Positions 26,596 to 36,224 of a stretch of 64,000 nt of DNA are shown here, in pieces. The position numbers and the translations under genes were made by a program. The stretch is from contig NZ_JBHTKJ010000001.1 in assembly GCF_042675965.1 (NCBI RefSeq), positions 62,001-126,000 on the forward strand, given 5' to 3'. The notes under the pieces are model-generated. The model made no database searches, was not told the origin of the DNA, and saw only the letters and a list, made by a program, of their open reading frames with translations. Position 1 is the stretch's first letter. Each line of letters starts with the position of its first letter. The DNA is from Virgibacillus_R byunsanensis. GTDB taxonomy: Bacteria; Bacillota; Bacilli; Bacillales; Amphibacillaceae.

Positions 26596-26616
26596 CGATT
26601 GAACGCTCACTCAATC
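26596..26616. promoter_or_regulatory. FadR-like operator before the thiolase gene
   Basis: GATTGAACGCTCACTCAATC is an inverted repeat (GATTGA/TCAATC). Its core TGAACGCTCACTCA differs at three of 14 places from the palindrome upstream of fadF. It is about 65 bp before the thiolase start and after a hairpin terminator. Confidence 0.45.
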
Positions 26617-26623
26617 TATTACT

Positions 26624-26656
26624 AAATAATGAGAGGTACGTTAATACCTCTCATTC
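26624..26656. terminator. Terminator-like hairpin after fadF
   Basis: Stem AATGAGAGGTA with TACCTCTCATT, followed by TATTT on the minus strand, directly after the fadF stop. It would separate fadF from the thiolase transcript. Confidence 0.55.
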
Positions 26657-26660
26657 TATC

Positions 26661-28775
26661 TTATGCAGTTTGTGCTTCTTTTTCAACAAACACGGATAAT
26701 GCTAGAATTTCTGCAACATCCAATGTGCTAATGTCTTCTTCTACTTCCTTCGCTTTTGTACCATCACTCAACATCGTTAAGCAGTATGGACATGCACTGG
26801 AAATCATTGTTGGTTTCACGGCCATTGCTTGTTCTGTACGGGATACATTAATGCGGTTACCTGTTGTTTCTTCAGTCCACATTAAGCCTCCACCTGCACC
26901 ACAGCACATTCCATTTTCTTTGTTGCGATCCATTTCCACCAATTCAAGGCCTGGAATGGAATTAAGAATTTCACGTGGTGGATCATATACACCGTTGTAC
27001 CTTCCTAAATAACAGGAATCATGATACGTAAGTCGTTGGTTAATTTCGCGTTCTGGTTTCAGTTTTCCGTTCATCACTAAGTCATACAGCATTTGTGTGT
27101 GGTGATAAACTTCTGCTTCAAAACCAAAATCAGGGTATTCATTTTTGAAAATATTATATGCGTGTGGATCAATGGTTACGATCTTTTTCACGTCATTTTT
27201 TTCAAATTCTTTAATGTTCTTCTCGGCAATTTCCTGGAACAAGAATTCATTACCAATACGACGTGCTGTATCCCCAGAGTTAGCTTCTTTATTACCTAGA
27301 ATAGCAAAGCTGATACCTGCTTGGTTCATCAATTTTGCAAAAGCAAGTGCGATTTTTTGACTGCGGTTGTCGTATGCACCCATAGAACTTACCCAGAACA
27401 AGTATTCAAAGTCTTTTTCTTCCTTTTTCAATTCTTTAACAGTTGGGATATAAGCCTCTTCGTCAAGCTCGCGCCATTTGATGCGATCTTTTTTCGATAA
27501 TCCCCAAGGGTTACCTTGACGTTCAATATTCATAACTGCACGTTGTATATCTGAATCCATTTTACCTTCTGTCATAACAAGGTAACGGCGCATATCGATA
27601 ATCGTTCCAACATGTTCATTGTTAACCGGACATGCATCTTCACAGTTACGGCATGTCGTACATCCAGAAAGTTCTTCTTCTGTAATAACATCACCAATCA
27701 GGCTCATACTTTCCATACCTGCTGCAGCTTCACCCGCACCAGAACCAGCCATTTGGTTTCCTTGTGTGTTAGAGAAAGCATAAGCTGGAACCCATGGCGA
27801 TTTACCAGTGATTGCTGCTCCTTTTTCGGTCAAATGATCGCGAACTTTGATCATAATGTCCATTGGCGAGAGCATTTTACCTGATAATGACGCTGGACAA
27901 ACATCGGTACAACGTCCGCACTCCACACATGCGTAGAAGTCTATCATTTGATGCTGTTCAAAATCTTCCACTTTTCCTACACCAAATGAAATCTCTTCTT
28001 CACTTTCCTCTATGTCTTCATCGATATCAAAATCTATTTTTTTCAATTTCCCAGGAACACGTTTACTTAAAAATACGTTAATTGGCGCAGCAATTAAGTG
28101 TGCATGTTTTGACTGCGGAACATAAACTAAGAACGTTAAAATGGTAATCGTATGAACCCACCACGCGATATAGAACATAACCATAGCAGCACTTTGTGGT
28201 AACCAGGCAAACGCTGAAGCTATTAAACTAGCAACTGGCTCTGTCCACGTTACACCTTCACCATGCCATACTAATGCCATTCCGTTTCCAAATAAAACGG
28301 AGAGCATTAATGTTCCAATAAAAATTAAAACAAGTCCTGCTTTAAATCCACGTTTAAGGCGAACAAGTTTTTCGATATAACGGCGGTGAAATGCCCATAT
28401 AACAGCAACTAGTATCACTAGTGTGACGATTTCCTGGAAAAAAGTAAATCCAGCGTAAAACGGTCCAAAAGGTAAATGGTTACCTGGTGACAACCCTCTT
28501 ACAAACATGTCAATCGCACCGAATTGAACCAATATAAAACCATAAAACATCATGACATGGATTGTTCCGGATTTCTTGTCTTTAAGTAGCTTCGACTGAC
28601 CAAAAACGATCTTCCCTATTCGGCGGAACCGTTCTTTGAAATCTCGGTCAAATTCCGATTTTTTTCCGAGTCTAATATAAGCAATTCGTGTAGCTACAAC
28701 TCTAGCGAATAAATATAATCCATAGATGGTTATAGCTATGAATGCTAGCATGTTGATCAATAAAAAAGTATCCAT
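26661..28775 (-). CDS. fadF: FadF: membrane iron-sulfur electron carrier of beta-oxidation
   Basis: A 704-residue protein of the heterodisulfide-reductase-like type. The N-terminal third has about five to six membrane helices; then come two ferredoxin 4Fe-4S motifs (CVECGRCTDVCP near 280 and CTTCRNCEDACP near 372) and two CCG domains (CYLGRYNG near 588, with GMCCGAGGG, and SACPYC near 660). It probably passes electrons from ETF to the quinone pool. Its place near acyl-CoA dehydrogenase and rpoE is the same in B. subtilis (ywjF). Confidence 0.9.
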   Translation of the reverse strand: MDTFLLINMLAFIAITIYGLYLFARVVATRIAYIRLGKKSEFDRDFKERFRRIGKIVFGQSKLLKDKKSGTIHVMMFYGFILVQFGAIDMFVRGLSPGNHLPFGPFYAGFTFFQEIVTLVILVAVIWAFHRRYIEKLVRLKRGFKAGLVLIFIGTLMLSVLFGNGMALVWHGEGVTWTEPVASLIASAFAWLPQSAAMVMFYIAWWVHTITILTFLVYVPQSKHAHLIAAPINVFLSKRVPGKLKKIDFDIDEDIEESEEEISFGVGKVEDFEQHQMIDFYACVECGRCTDVCPASLSGKMLSPMDIMIKVRDHLTEKGAAITGKSPWVPAYAFSNTQGNQMAGSGAGEAAAGMESMSLIGDVITEEELSGCTTCRNCEDACPVNNEHVGTIIDMRRYLVMTEGKMDSDIQRAVMNIERQGNPWGLSKKDRIKWRELDEEAYIPTVKELKKEEKDFEYLFWVSSMGAYDNRSQKIALAFAKLMNQAGISFAILGNKEANSGDTARRIGNEFLFQEIAEKNIKEFEKNDVKKIVTIDPHAYNIFKNEYPDFGFEAEVYHHTQMLYDLVMNGKLKPEREINQRLTYHDSCYLGRYNGVYDPPREILNSIPGLELVEMDRNKENGMCCGAGGGLMWTEETTGNRINVSRTEQAMAVKPTMISSACPYCLTMLSDGTKAKEVEEDISTLDVAEILALSVFVEKEAQTA

Positions 28776-28967
28776 TATTCGCTCCCCCTTTTATAAAGTA
28801 CAAGGAAAACCAAGCATCACAGCATGTCAGGTGAAACTTTTGCCTTTCTTATACTGTTCCCTTTACTTGCAATCTTAGTAACTATTATAACGGAAAATGT
28901 TAGCGATTGCATTTTTCGGAAAATATAGCAATTTTATTTTTTTTAAAGTATATTACTACTTTATACA

Positions 28968-28985
28968 TGAATGATCATTCAGTCA
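28968..28985. promoter_or_regulatory. FadR-like operator within the fadF promoter region
   Basis: TGAATGATCATTCA is a perfect 14-bp palindrome. Read on the minus strand as TGACTGAATGATCATTCA, it fits the B. subtilis FadR box (TGAATGA-4-TCATTCA) with few mismatches. It begins inside a TTGACT -35 and runs toward a TATAAA/TAAAGT -10, so a bound repressor would block it. A second TATAAT lies at 28884-28889. Confidence 0.6.
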
Positions 28986-29152
28986 ACAGGTTTTTAGCAG
29001 GATGTAAATATTGTCATATTTTGGCGAGTCTAGCTTTATACGCTATCGAGCAAAAAATAATCAGAATGCCCCCTACCTGCATGTCTAAACGATCGTATAG
29101 ATGAGAAGTACAAACAGTTTGTCATGGCATAGGTTTCGTGGATGATTGCACC

Positions 29153-29330
29153 GAATTTTGTGATTATCGCGTAATTTTCAGCCATTATGACACAGCTTTA
29201 AGTGATTATCGCACAAGTTTTAACCATTATCGCACAGCTTTAAGTGACTATCGCACAAGTTTCAACCATTACCGCACAGCTTTAAGTGATTATCGCACAA
29301 GTTTTAACCATTATCGCACAGCTTTAAGTT
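29153..29330 (+). repeat. 21-bp period array (d): TCGCACAAGTTT/TCGCACAGCTTT alternating units
   Basis: Two 21-mers alternate, GATTATCGCACAAGTTTTAAC and CATTATCGCACAGCTTTAAGT in outline, giving a 42-bp higher-order repeat over about eight units. It lies between the argS terminator and the fadF promoter. The rest of 28776-29152 holds only the regulatory sites. Confidence 0.9.
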
Positions 29331-29377
29331 AAAAAAGCTTACAGGAAAGTCTCCCTTCATTCTCCTGCAAGCTTTTA
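29331..29377 (-). terminator. Intrinsic terminator of argS
   Basis: Minus-strand stem AAAAGCTTGCAGGA with TCCTGTAAGCTTTTTT (one G-T pair) just past argS. Confidence 0.75.
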
Positions 29378-29380
29378 AGA

Positions 29381-31051
29381 TTACATCTTCTCTGGTGCGG
29401 TTACGCCGATTAGGGTTAGGCCATTGGCAATTGTGATACGTACTGCTTTCATTAGCGCTATTCGAGCTTTGGTAAGTTCTGGATTTTCTTGGTCTAATAC
29501 TTTTGCTGCATTGTAAAAACTATGCAGTAAGGTTGCTAAGTCAAAAACATACTGTGTCATTTTATGTGGTGTAGATTTCTCTGCTGCATCTGCAATGTAT
29601 TGTGGGAATTCACCTAGTTTTTTCAACAGATCTAGTTCTTTTTCTGACGTTAATAACGATTGATCAAACGTTTGATCAACAGCAATTCCCTTACTCTCTG
29701 CTTGGTTTAGCATCGTGCAGATACGTGCATGTGCGTATTGTACGTAAAATACCGGGTTATCGTTGGACTGTGAGCGAGCAAGGTTAAGATCAAAATCAAG
29801 TTGAGAATCGTTTGATCGTGCGATAAAGAAATAACGTACGGCATCGACACCGACTTCGTCCATTAATTCTCGTAACGAAACAGAGATGCCCGATCGCTTA
29901 CTCATTTTAATTTTCTCGCCTTTTTCAAATAGGTTTACCATTTGAATAATATGCACACCGAAGTTTTCTTCTCGATAACCGAGTGCTTGAATTGCTGCTC
30001 GCATACGTGCGATATACCCGTGATGATCTGCTCCCCAGACGTTGATTACTTTGTTGAAACCACGTTCAAACTTATTTTGGTGGTACGCGATATCTGGTGT
30101 GAGATATGTGTAGGTTCCATCTTGCTTGATGAGTACGCGGTCTTTATCGTCGCCAAAATCAGTCGAACGCAGCCAGGTTGCCCCGTCCTGTTCATAGATA
30201 TAGTTTCCTTTTTTCAATACCTCGAGTGCGTCTGCAATTTTGTCGTTATCGTATAGGGACTGTTCAGAAAACCAATTGTCAAATTGAACGCCGAAATCAG
30301 CCAGGTCCTTTTTCAGTTTATCTAATTCGTATGTTAAGCCGTACTCTTTAAAGAATGATAAGCGGTCGGCTTCTTCTGCTACTGCCCATTTATCCCCTTG
30401 CTCTACAGCTAGAGTTTTGCCTATTTCAATAATGTCGGTACCGTGATAGCCGTCCTCAGGCATTTCGACATCGCGACCCAAAGCTTGCAAATAGCGTGCT
30501 TGCACCGATAATGCCAAGTTATCAATTTGATTACCTGCATCATTAATATAGTACTCTCGTTCTACATAGTAGCCGGCCTTATTTAAAACATTACAAAGCA
30601 CATCCCCAAATGCCGCTCCACGCGCATGACCTAAATGCAGGTCACCAGTTGGGTTAACGGATACAAACTCAACTTGGACTTTTTCTCCTTGCCCAGCATT
30701 TGTTGTACCGTAATCCTGATCTGCTTCTAGGATTGTGGGAATAAGATCACCAAGGTAATCGTTTTTCATAAAAAAGTTAATGAACCCTGGTCCTGCGATA
30801 TCCACCTGTTGAATGGATGCTTTCGTTTTATCAAGTTTTGCTACGATATCATCAGCAATTTGGCGTGGTGCTTTTTTTGCAATACGTGCAAGCTGCATGG
30901 CAATATTTGTTGCAAAATCCCCATGTGCCTTGTCTTTTGGTTTTTCTAAAATAACTTCAGGCAGCTCTTGAACACTAGCGAGATTCGCATTTATTACGGC
31001 TGCAGCTATTTCCTGTTTTAGTGTTTCTTCTGTTTGTGCTAACACGTTCAT
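29381..31051 (-). CDS. argS: Arginyl-tRNA synthetase
   Basis: Charges tRNA-Arg. Class I motifs are present: HLGH in NPTGDLHLGHARG and the KMSKRSG loop; the C-terminal DALR anticodon-binding domain completes 556 aa. The ATG overlaps the ywiB stop by four bases (ATGA), so the two are co-translated. Confidence 0.96.
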   Translation of the reverse strand: MNVLAQTEETLKQEIAAAVINANLASVQELPEVILEKPKDKAHGDFATNIAMQLARIAKKAPRQIADDIVAKLDKTKASIQQVDIAGPGFINFFMKNDYLGDLIPTILEADQDYGTTNAGQGEKVQVEFVSVNPTGDLHLGHARGAAFGDVLCNVLNKAGYYVEREYYINDAGNQIDNLALSVQARYLQALGRDVEMPEDGYHGTDIIEIGKTLAVEQGDKWAVAEEADRLSFFKEYGLTYELDKLKKDLADFGVQFDNWFSEQSLYDNDKIADALEVLKKGNYIYEQDGATWLRSTDFGDDKDRVLIKQDGTYTYLTPDIAYHQNKFERGFNKVINVWGADHHGYIARMRAAIQALGYREENFGVHIIQMVNLFEKGEKIKMSKRSGISVSLRELMDEVGVDAVRYFFIARSNDSQLDFDLNLARSQSNDNPVFYVQYAHARICTMLNQAESKGIAVDQTFDQSLLTSEKELDLLKKLGEFPQYIADAAEKSTPHKMTQYVFDLATLLHSFYNAAKVLDQENPELTKARIALMKAVRITIANGLTLIGVTAPEKM

Positions 31052-31473
31052 TGGGAGACCTCCTCTGTGAAAGATAGGACAAGTTGATGCTTACGTTCTT
31101 CTTGTCCGTTTAGTTTTACTATATAATTGACCGTTAATAAGCCATTGTCAGGCAGATATTCCATGTCTTTTGTGAATGTTTCCATATGTATGTTTCCATG
31201 TGGATGCTGGTACACATTTTCCGTTAACTGATTAACACGAAATTGTTGGTTCATGGATATAGAACCTGTTCGTTTAATACTTACTTTGTCCTTTTGAATG
31301 GTGATCATATTTCTAATGATCAAACCTTCCATATCCTCTTTAAATGTAAGTACATCGATATTATTTTTATGATAAAAATTACCGGATTGTTTTATTGTGC
31401 TATGTTCCAATTGCCCATCATCTTCAATGGCTGTTTTTAGTTCAATTTGAACATTTGCTTGTTGACTTTTCAT
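31048..31473 (-). CDS. ywiB: DUF1934 family protein, YwiB-like
   Basis: A 141-residue beta-rich (lipocalin-like) protein of unknown function, conserved next to argS in Bacillus. AGGAGG precedes the ATG. A strong promoter lies upstream and probably serves ywiB-argS. Confidence 0.85.
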   Translation of the reverse strand: MKSQQANVQIELKTAIEDDGQLEHSTIKQSGNFYHKNNIDVLTFKEDMEGLIIRNMITIQKDKVSIKRTGSISMNQQFRVNQLTENVYQHPHGNIHMETFTKDMEYLPDNGLLTVNYIVKLNGQEERKHQLVLSFTEEVSQ

Positions 31474-31502
31474 ACAATCCTCCTGCTACGGTATAATTTT
31501 CT

Positions 31503-31532
31503 ATTATAGCGATAAACGTATCTCTTTATCAA
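31503..31532 (-). promoter_or_regulatory. Sigma-A promoter of ywiB-argS
   Basis: Minus strand TTGATA, 18 bp, TATAAT, about 30 bp upstream of ywiB. Confidence 0.65.
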
Positions 31533-31574
31533 TATAAAGAAACAAATAGTTAAAATCAATTTTTTGTATACGTA

Positions 31575-31612
31575 AAAACAAAACACTCCCCCGCTTCCTG
31601 AGAGAGCATTCC
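31575..31612 (-). terminator. Probable terminator of speB
   Basis: Minus strand AATGCTCTCTC pairs, with G-T pairs, with GGGGGAGTGTT and is followed by TTGTTTTT. Confidence 0.45.
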
Positions 31613-31614
31613 TA

Positions 31615-32487
31615 TTATTTTACCCAGCCAAGTAATATTTCTCGAATAAATTTACTAGCTGCGATGGCTGTTTTTTCAGATTGATCATAAGCTGGTGCAA
31701 CCTCCACTAAATCGGCACCAATTACATCCACATCTGACTCTGCGATAAGCTGAATTGCCTCTAATAGTTCATTTGAAGTGATGCCGCCTGCTTCAGCTGT
31801 TCCTGTACCTGGTGCGAAGGCTGGATCAAGCACATCAATATCAATCGTCACATAAACCTTACGTCTGCTGAGGGTTGGCAACATTTTAAGCAGCCCTTGT
31901 ACGACATGAAATTTTGTCATATGCATGCCACTTGTTTTGGCATACTCGAATTCTTCCCGCGTTCCCGACCTGATTCCAAATGAATACACATTTTCCGGTC
32001 CAATCAGCTCTGCGATTTTGTGAACAGGCGTGGAGTGTGATAGCGATTCGCCTTCATACGCTTCACGTAAATCAGCATGTGCATCAATATGAATAAATGC
32101 CATATCCTGGTGTTCCTCGTGCATGGCACGTACAACTGGCCACGTTACTAAGTGTTCCCCACCAAGTCCAAGTGGAAATTTTCCTAAAGCTATTATCTTT
32201 TTTACATAGTTCTCAATTTCCGTAATACTGCGTTCAGCATTACCAAATGGCAGTGGGATATCACCAGCATCAAAATAAGCAACTTCTTCCAAATGTTTAT
32301 CCATGTATGGACTGTATTCCTCAAGTCCAATTGATGCTTCACGAATACGCCCCGGACCAAACCGCGAACCAGGACGAAAGCTGACGGTCCAATCCATTGG
32401 CATGCCGTAAATGATGGCTTTTGCTTTTTCGACATCCGGTTGGGACATGATGAATACCTTACCTGAATATGCTTCATCAAAACGCAT
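31615..32487 (-). CDS. speB: Agmatinase
   Basis: Manganese ureohydrolase that makes putrescine from agmatine. Metal ligands are in GGEHLVTWP, the HIDAHADLR segment and TIDIDVLDPA. ATG at 32487 (MRFDEAYSGKV) has GAGGTG six bases upstream; the three upstream codons begin inside that ribosome site. It follows speE by 14 bp, and the two give putrescine then spermidine, as in B. subtilis. Confidence 0.94.
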   Translation of the reverse strand: MRFDEAYSGKVFIMSQPDVEKAKAIIYGMPMDWTVSFRPGSRFGPGRIREASIGLEEYSPYMDKHLEEVAYFDAGDIPLPFGNAERSITEIENYVKKIIALGKFPLGLGGEHLVTWPVVRAMHEEHQDMAFIHIDAHADLREAYEGESLSHSTPVHKIAELIGPENVYSFGIRSGTREEFEYAKTSGMHMTKFHVVQGLLKMLPTLSRRKVYVTIDIDVLDPAFAPGTGTAEAGGITSNELLEAIQLIAESDVDVIGADLVEVAPAYDQSEKTAIAASKFIREILLGWVK

Positions 32488-32501
32488 GTTATACACCTCG
32501 T

Positions 32502-33329
32502 TTACTCAGTCAAATCCTTCACAAATTTCGGTAATGCAAAGCAAGCATAGTGAAGTTCTGACGTATAATAGTTCGTCTCTATGTCTGTGAAACGTTCTTT
32601 TTTCACCTTTAATGGATGATGAATTTTACTTCCCATTGTAAAAGTCCACAAGCCACTTGGATAGGTTGGAATGTTGGCAGTATATAGTGTCGTTACAGAA
32701 AAGATTTCCCCTACATCGTTATAAACCTGACGAATTAAATCCGCTTTAAACCAAGGATTATCTGTTTGAGCCACAAATATGCCATCATCTTTTAATGCTT
32801 TATGAATCCCTGTATAAAACCCTTGGGTAAACAAACTGACAGCGGGACCTACTGGTTCAGTGGAATCTACTAGAATGACGTCAAATTCCCGTTTACTATT
32901 GGCAATGTACATAAAGCCATCGTCTACTTTAACCTCCACACGATCATCATCCAGTGCCCCAGCAATAGTTGGTAAATACTTTTTTGAGTACTCCAGTACC
33001 TTTCCATCAACTTCTACAAGTGTTGCTTTCTCTACTGATTTGTGCTTGAGTACTTCGCGAATAACACCACCATCGCCCCCGCCAACTACCAGTACTTTTT
33101 TCGGATTAGGGTGAGTAAACAACGGAACATGTGCAACCATTTCATGGTAGACGAACTCATCCTTTTCGGTTGTCATTACCATGTCATCTAGCACAAGCAT
33201 GTTTCCCCATTCCTCGGTTTGGATCATCTCAAGCTCCTGAAAATCGGTTTTAACTGTTGCAAGTGTTTGTTTTATTTTTGCCGTAATTCCAAAATTAGCT
33301 GTTTGCTTTTCCGTAAACCAAATACCCAT
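32502..33329 (-). CDS. speE: Spermidine synthase
   Basis: Transfers an aminopropyl group from decarboxylated SAM to putrescine. The cofactor motif GGGDGGVIRE and the catalytic VDSTEPVGPA segment are present; 275 aa is the usual Bacillus length. AAGGAG precedes the ATG. It is upstream of speB and divergent from pbpG, as in B. subtilis. Confidence 0.95.
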   Translation of the reverse strand: MGIWFTEKQTANFGITAKIKQTLATVKTDFQELEMIQTEEWGNMLVLDDMVMTTEKDEFVYHEMVAHVPLFTHPNPKKVLVVGGGDGGVIREVLKHKSVEKATLVEVDGKVLEYSKKYLPTIAGALDDDRVEVKVDDGFMYIANSKREFDVILVDSTEPVGPAVSLFTQGFYTGIHKALKDDGIFVAQTDNPWFKADLIRQVYNDVGEIFSVTTLYTANIPTYPSGLWTFTMGSKIHHPLKVKKERFTDIETNYYTSELHYACFALPKFVKDLTE

Positions 33330-33395
33330 TGGAACAACTCCTTTTATGTAGAAATATAGTTTGATTTTAGCTATGGAAAGCGCAGTTTAAACCGA

Positions 33396-33432
33396 GCCAT
33401 TCAAGGCGCTTGCGCTTTTGATTTTTCAACTG
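33396..33432 (-). repeat. R3-type repeat fragment
   Basis: Minus strand AAAATCAAAAGCGCAAGCGCCTTG matches the start of the common AAAAGCGNAAGCGCC intergenic repeat; only this end is present, in the speE-pbpG gap. Confidence 0.45.
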
Positions 33433-33553
33433 AATCAATAGAATTATAAAGAAGTTCGATAAAAAATCAAGCTTTTCGACATACTTAGTTTATTTATACG
33501 TATATTTTCCCATAATGAAAATAATGTACTCTTAAAAAATGGGAGCTAAAAAC

Positions 33554-35611
33554 ATGGCACGAAAGCGCATATTTCAAAAAAAATTTCTAATTGCCAGTAT
33601 AGCAGGGATCACGCTATGTTTTACCCTTGTTATTAGTGTTTATTTGTTCAGCTTTCTCCTTGGTCCACCACAATTAGTTAATGACCAAAATACGATATAC
33701 CACAGTAATTCCGGGGAAGTTATTGGTGAAGAACGTGGTGTGGAGAACAGGTACTGGTTAAGTCTCGATGAAATACCATCTTCATTTATGGATGCAACAT
33801 TAGCTATAGAGGATCAGCATTTTTATGATCATAATGGTTTTGATTTTAAACGCATACTAGGTGCTGCTCTATCCGATTTTAAAAATTTCTCCTTAAAAGA
33901 AGGGGCAAGTACACTTACACAGCAATATGCACGAAATCTATATTTAACACATGAGAAAACATGGACTCGAAAACTAAAAGAAGCTTTCTACACCGTTCGC
34001 CTGGAAATGTATTACTCGAAGGATGAAATTTTAGAAGGCTATTTAAATACGATATATTATGGTCATGGAGCATATGGGGTGGAGGCTGCCAGCAGGTATT
34101 TTTTTGATGAATCAGCTATTGATTTAACTCTTGCAGAAGCAGCTATGTTAGCAGGTATTCCCAAGGGACCGACCTATTACTCCCCATTTAATGATAGCCA
34201 ACGTGCAAAAACGAGGCAGCATCTGATTTTAAATGCGATGCTAGACAACGAGATGATTACAGAAGAAAATCATTACTTAGCTAAAAGAGAACAACTCGCA
34301 TTCAACGAACAAAAAAATGAACAAGAACATGAAATTGCCCCCTATTTTCAGGATTATGTTTTGCTGGAGGCATCCAACATATTAGATCTTGATTCAGAAA
34401 CCGTTCGTTCAGGTGGATACCACATTCACACAACGTTAGATGTAGACTTGCAAGATGAGCTGATGGATAAAATTAATACGGTAATCCACCCTACTAGTGA
34501 CATTGAAGTGGGTGCTATTTCAATGAATCCTCACACAGGAGCCATTCAGGCATTAGCTGGAGGACGGGATTATGAACAAAGTCAGTATAACCGGGCAATT
34601 TGGGCTGAACGGATGCCCGGGTCTGCCTTCAAACCCTTTTTGTATTATGCTGCATTATCAAACGGATACACACCAAGCACCCAATTAATGAGTAAACCAA
34701 CTGCTTTTGAGCTGTCAGACGGAAAAGTATATAAGCCAGCTAATTTTAATAATTACTATGCAGATGACTTGATTACCTTAGCCCAAGCACTCGCTTTGTC
34801 GGATAATATATATGCAGTGAAAACAAATCTCTTTTTAGGCGCGGAACAATTGGTCGATACAGCTCGTTCCTTTGGTATTGATAGTTATTTACCTGCAGTC
34901 CCATCACTCGCATTAGGGACAGCCACCGTGACATTAAAGGATATGGTTGCAGGTTACGGAAGACTTGCAAATGGAGGGTATGAAATCAACGGATTCACGA
35001 TTGAAAAAATCGTTGATCGACAAGATAACACCGTTTATGAAAAAGATGTAGACGACCAAAAACAAGTACTAAAACCAACAACTGCTTTTATATTGTCACA
35101 TTTAATGACAGGAATGTTTGATCGTGCACTAGATGGGTATATGGCAGTGACCGGATCTTCAATCGCCAATAATATTACGCGGACGTATGCTGGGAAGTCT
35201 GGTACTACTGATTCGGATAGTTGGATGATCGGATTTAGTCCAGAAGTGGTTACAGGAGTCTGGACAGGTTACGACGATAACCGCCCGATTGAGAAAGTCA
35301 AAGAAACCACCTACGCAAAGGATGTATGGGCTACCTACATGGAGGCAGCTCATCAAGGTCTCCCCTTTTCGACATTTGATGTTCCAAGTGGGGTTACCGG
35401 TTTACCAATTGATCCGACAACAGGAAAACGGGCAACTCCATATTGTGACACGAGTCGCGTCATGTATTTTGAAAAAGGAAGCGAACCGATGAGCTATTGT
35501 TCCGATCATTACCATGGTGAGGAACGAGATGACATTATGGAACGCGGACGTGATTCTGAGAAGGAAAGTGATGGAGGAATCTTTAAAAAGTGGTTTGACG
35601 TGTTTTTTTAG
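33554..35611 (+). CDS. pbpG: Class A penicillin-binding protein, PbpG-like
   Basis: Bifunctional peptidoglycan glycosyltransferase and transpeptidase anchored by one N-terminal membrane helix (residues about 10-35). The glycosyltransferase motif is EDQHFYDHNGFD (near 86); the transpeptidase motifs are SAFK (near 357), SDN (near 416) and KSGTTDSD (near 548). ATG at 33554 (MARKR) has GGGAG upstream; an earlier ATG has none. In B. subtilis pbpG lies next to speE and acts in spore peptidoglycan synthesis. Confidence 0.92.
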   Translation: MARKRIFQKKFLIASIAGITLCFTLVISVYLFSFLLGPPQLVNDQNTIYHSNSGEVIGEERGVENRYWLSLDEIPSSFMDATLAIEDQHFYDHNGFDFKRILGAALSDFKNFSLKEGASTLTQQYARNLYLTHEKTWTRKLKEAFYTVRLEMYYSKDEILEGYLNTIYYGHGAYGVEAASRYFFDESAIDLTLAEAAMLAGIPKGPTYYSPFNDSQRAKTRQHLILNAMLDNEMITEENHYLAKREQLAFNEQKNEQEHEIAPYFQDYVLLEASNILDLDSETVRSGGYHIHTTLDVDLQDELMDKINTVIHPTSDIEVGAISMNPHTGAIQALAGGRDYEQSQYNRAIWAERMPGSAFKPFLYYAALSNGYTPSTQLMSKPTAFELSDGKVYKPANFNNYYADDLITLAQALALSDNIYAVKTNLFLGAEQLVDTARSFGIDSYLPAVPSLALGTATVTLKDMVAGYGRLANGGYEINGFTIEKIVDRQDNTVYEKDVDDQKQVLKPTTAFILSHLMTGMFDRALDGYMAVTGSSIANNITRTYAGKSGTTDSDSWMIGFSPEVVTGVWTGYDDNRPIEKVKETTYAKDVWATYMEAAHQGLPFSTFDVPSGVTGLPIDPTTGKRATPYCDTSRVMYFEKGSEPMSYCSDHYHGEERDDIMERGRDSEKESDGGIFKKWFDVFF

Positions 35612-35639
35612 ATTGATTTCGATGGAGGCGGGGTGTGAG

Positions 35640-36020
35640 TGATCGCGCGCGGGTTTCGCGGGTTTGTGGTGATGGCGCGCGAGTTGGCGCTGTTGCCGCG
35701 CGAGCTTGTGCTGGTGCCGCGCGAGTTTCCGCTGGTGCCGCGCGAGTTTCGGCTGGTGCCGCGCGGGTTTGTGCTGTTGCCGCGCGAGTTTGTGCTGGTG
35801 CTGCGCGAGTTTGTGTTGGTGCTGCGCGAGTTCGGCTGGTGCCGCGCGAGTTTCGGCTGGTGGCGTGCGAGTTTGTGTTGGGCGCGCGCGAGTTGGCGCT
35901 GTTGCCGCGCGGGTTTCCGCTGTTGCCGCGTGAGTTTGTGGTGATCGCGCGCGAGTTTCCGCTGGTGCCGCGCGAGTTTGTGCTGTTGCCGCGCGGGTTT
36001 CCGCTGGTGCCGCGCGAGTC
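35640..36020 (+). repeat. 21-bp period array (e): GC-rich GCGCGAGTTT core, about 18 units
   Basis: The longest array in the window. Units such as GCCGCGCGAGTTTGTGCTGGT repeat every 21 bp (a few shorter), with spacers TCCGCTGGT, TGTGCTGTT, CGGCTGGT and similar. GC content is far above its surroundings. It lies between convergent pbpG and ywhD. The Ala/Arg-rich frames open on both strands are products of the repeat. Confidence 0.9.
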
Positions 36021-36050
36021 ACTTGTTTTCTGCCACTTAGCTTACTACAT

Positions 36051-36107
36051 AAAGAAGCCGACTCCTAAATAAGTGTCCAGCTTACTTAGTGAGTCGGCTT
36101 CTTTTTT
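36051..36107. terminator. Bidirectional terminator between pbpG and ywhD
   Basis: AAAGAAGCCGACTC pairs with GAGTCGGCTTCTTT, with a T run on each strand and a small inner hairpin. Confidence 0.8.
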
Positions 36108-36224
36108 GTCCTAGCAATACATGAGTAGCCCATGTATTCACATTTTACAAATTTCTATTACAAAGTACAATCGTTTAGCTAATTATTCATCATTCTGACA
36201 CATTTTGTTCAAATTTAAATTATT

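Noticed and set aside
29138..29332. Tyr/Arg/Ser repeat protein of 64 codons
   Set aside because: Product of the 21-bp array; no start signal.
33480..33553. Sigma-F or sigma-G promoter before pbpG
   Set aside because: A GTATA is present but no -10 at a suitable distance; not supportable.
35635..36072. Long Ala/Arg/Cys-rich reading frames on both strands after pbpG
   Set aside because: They come from a 21-bp GC-rich repeat whose period keeps all frames open; no ribosome site, and the composition is unlike the genome.
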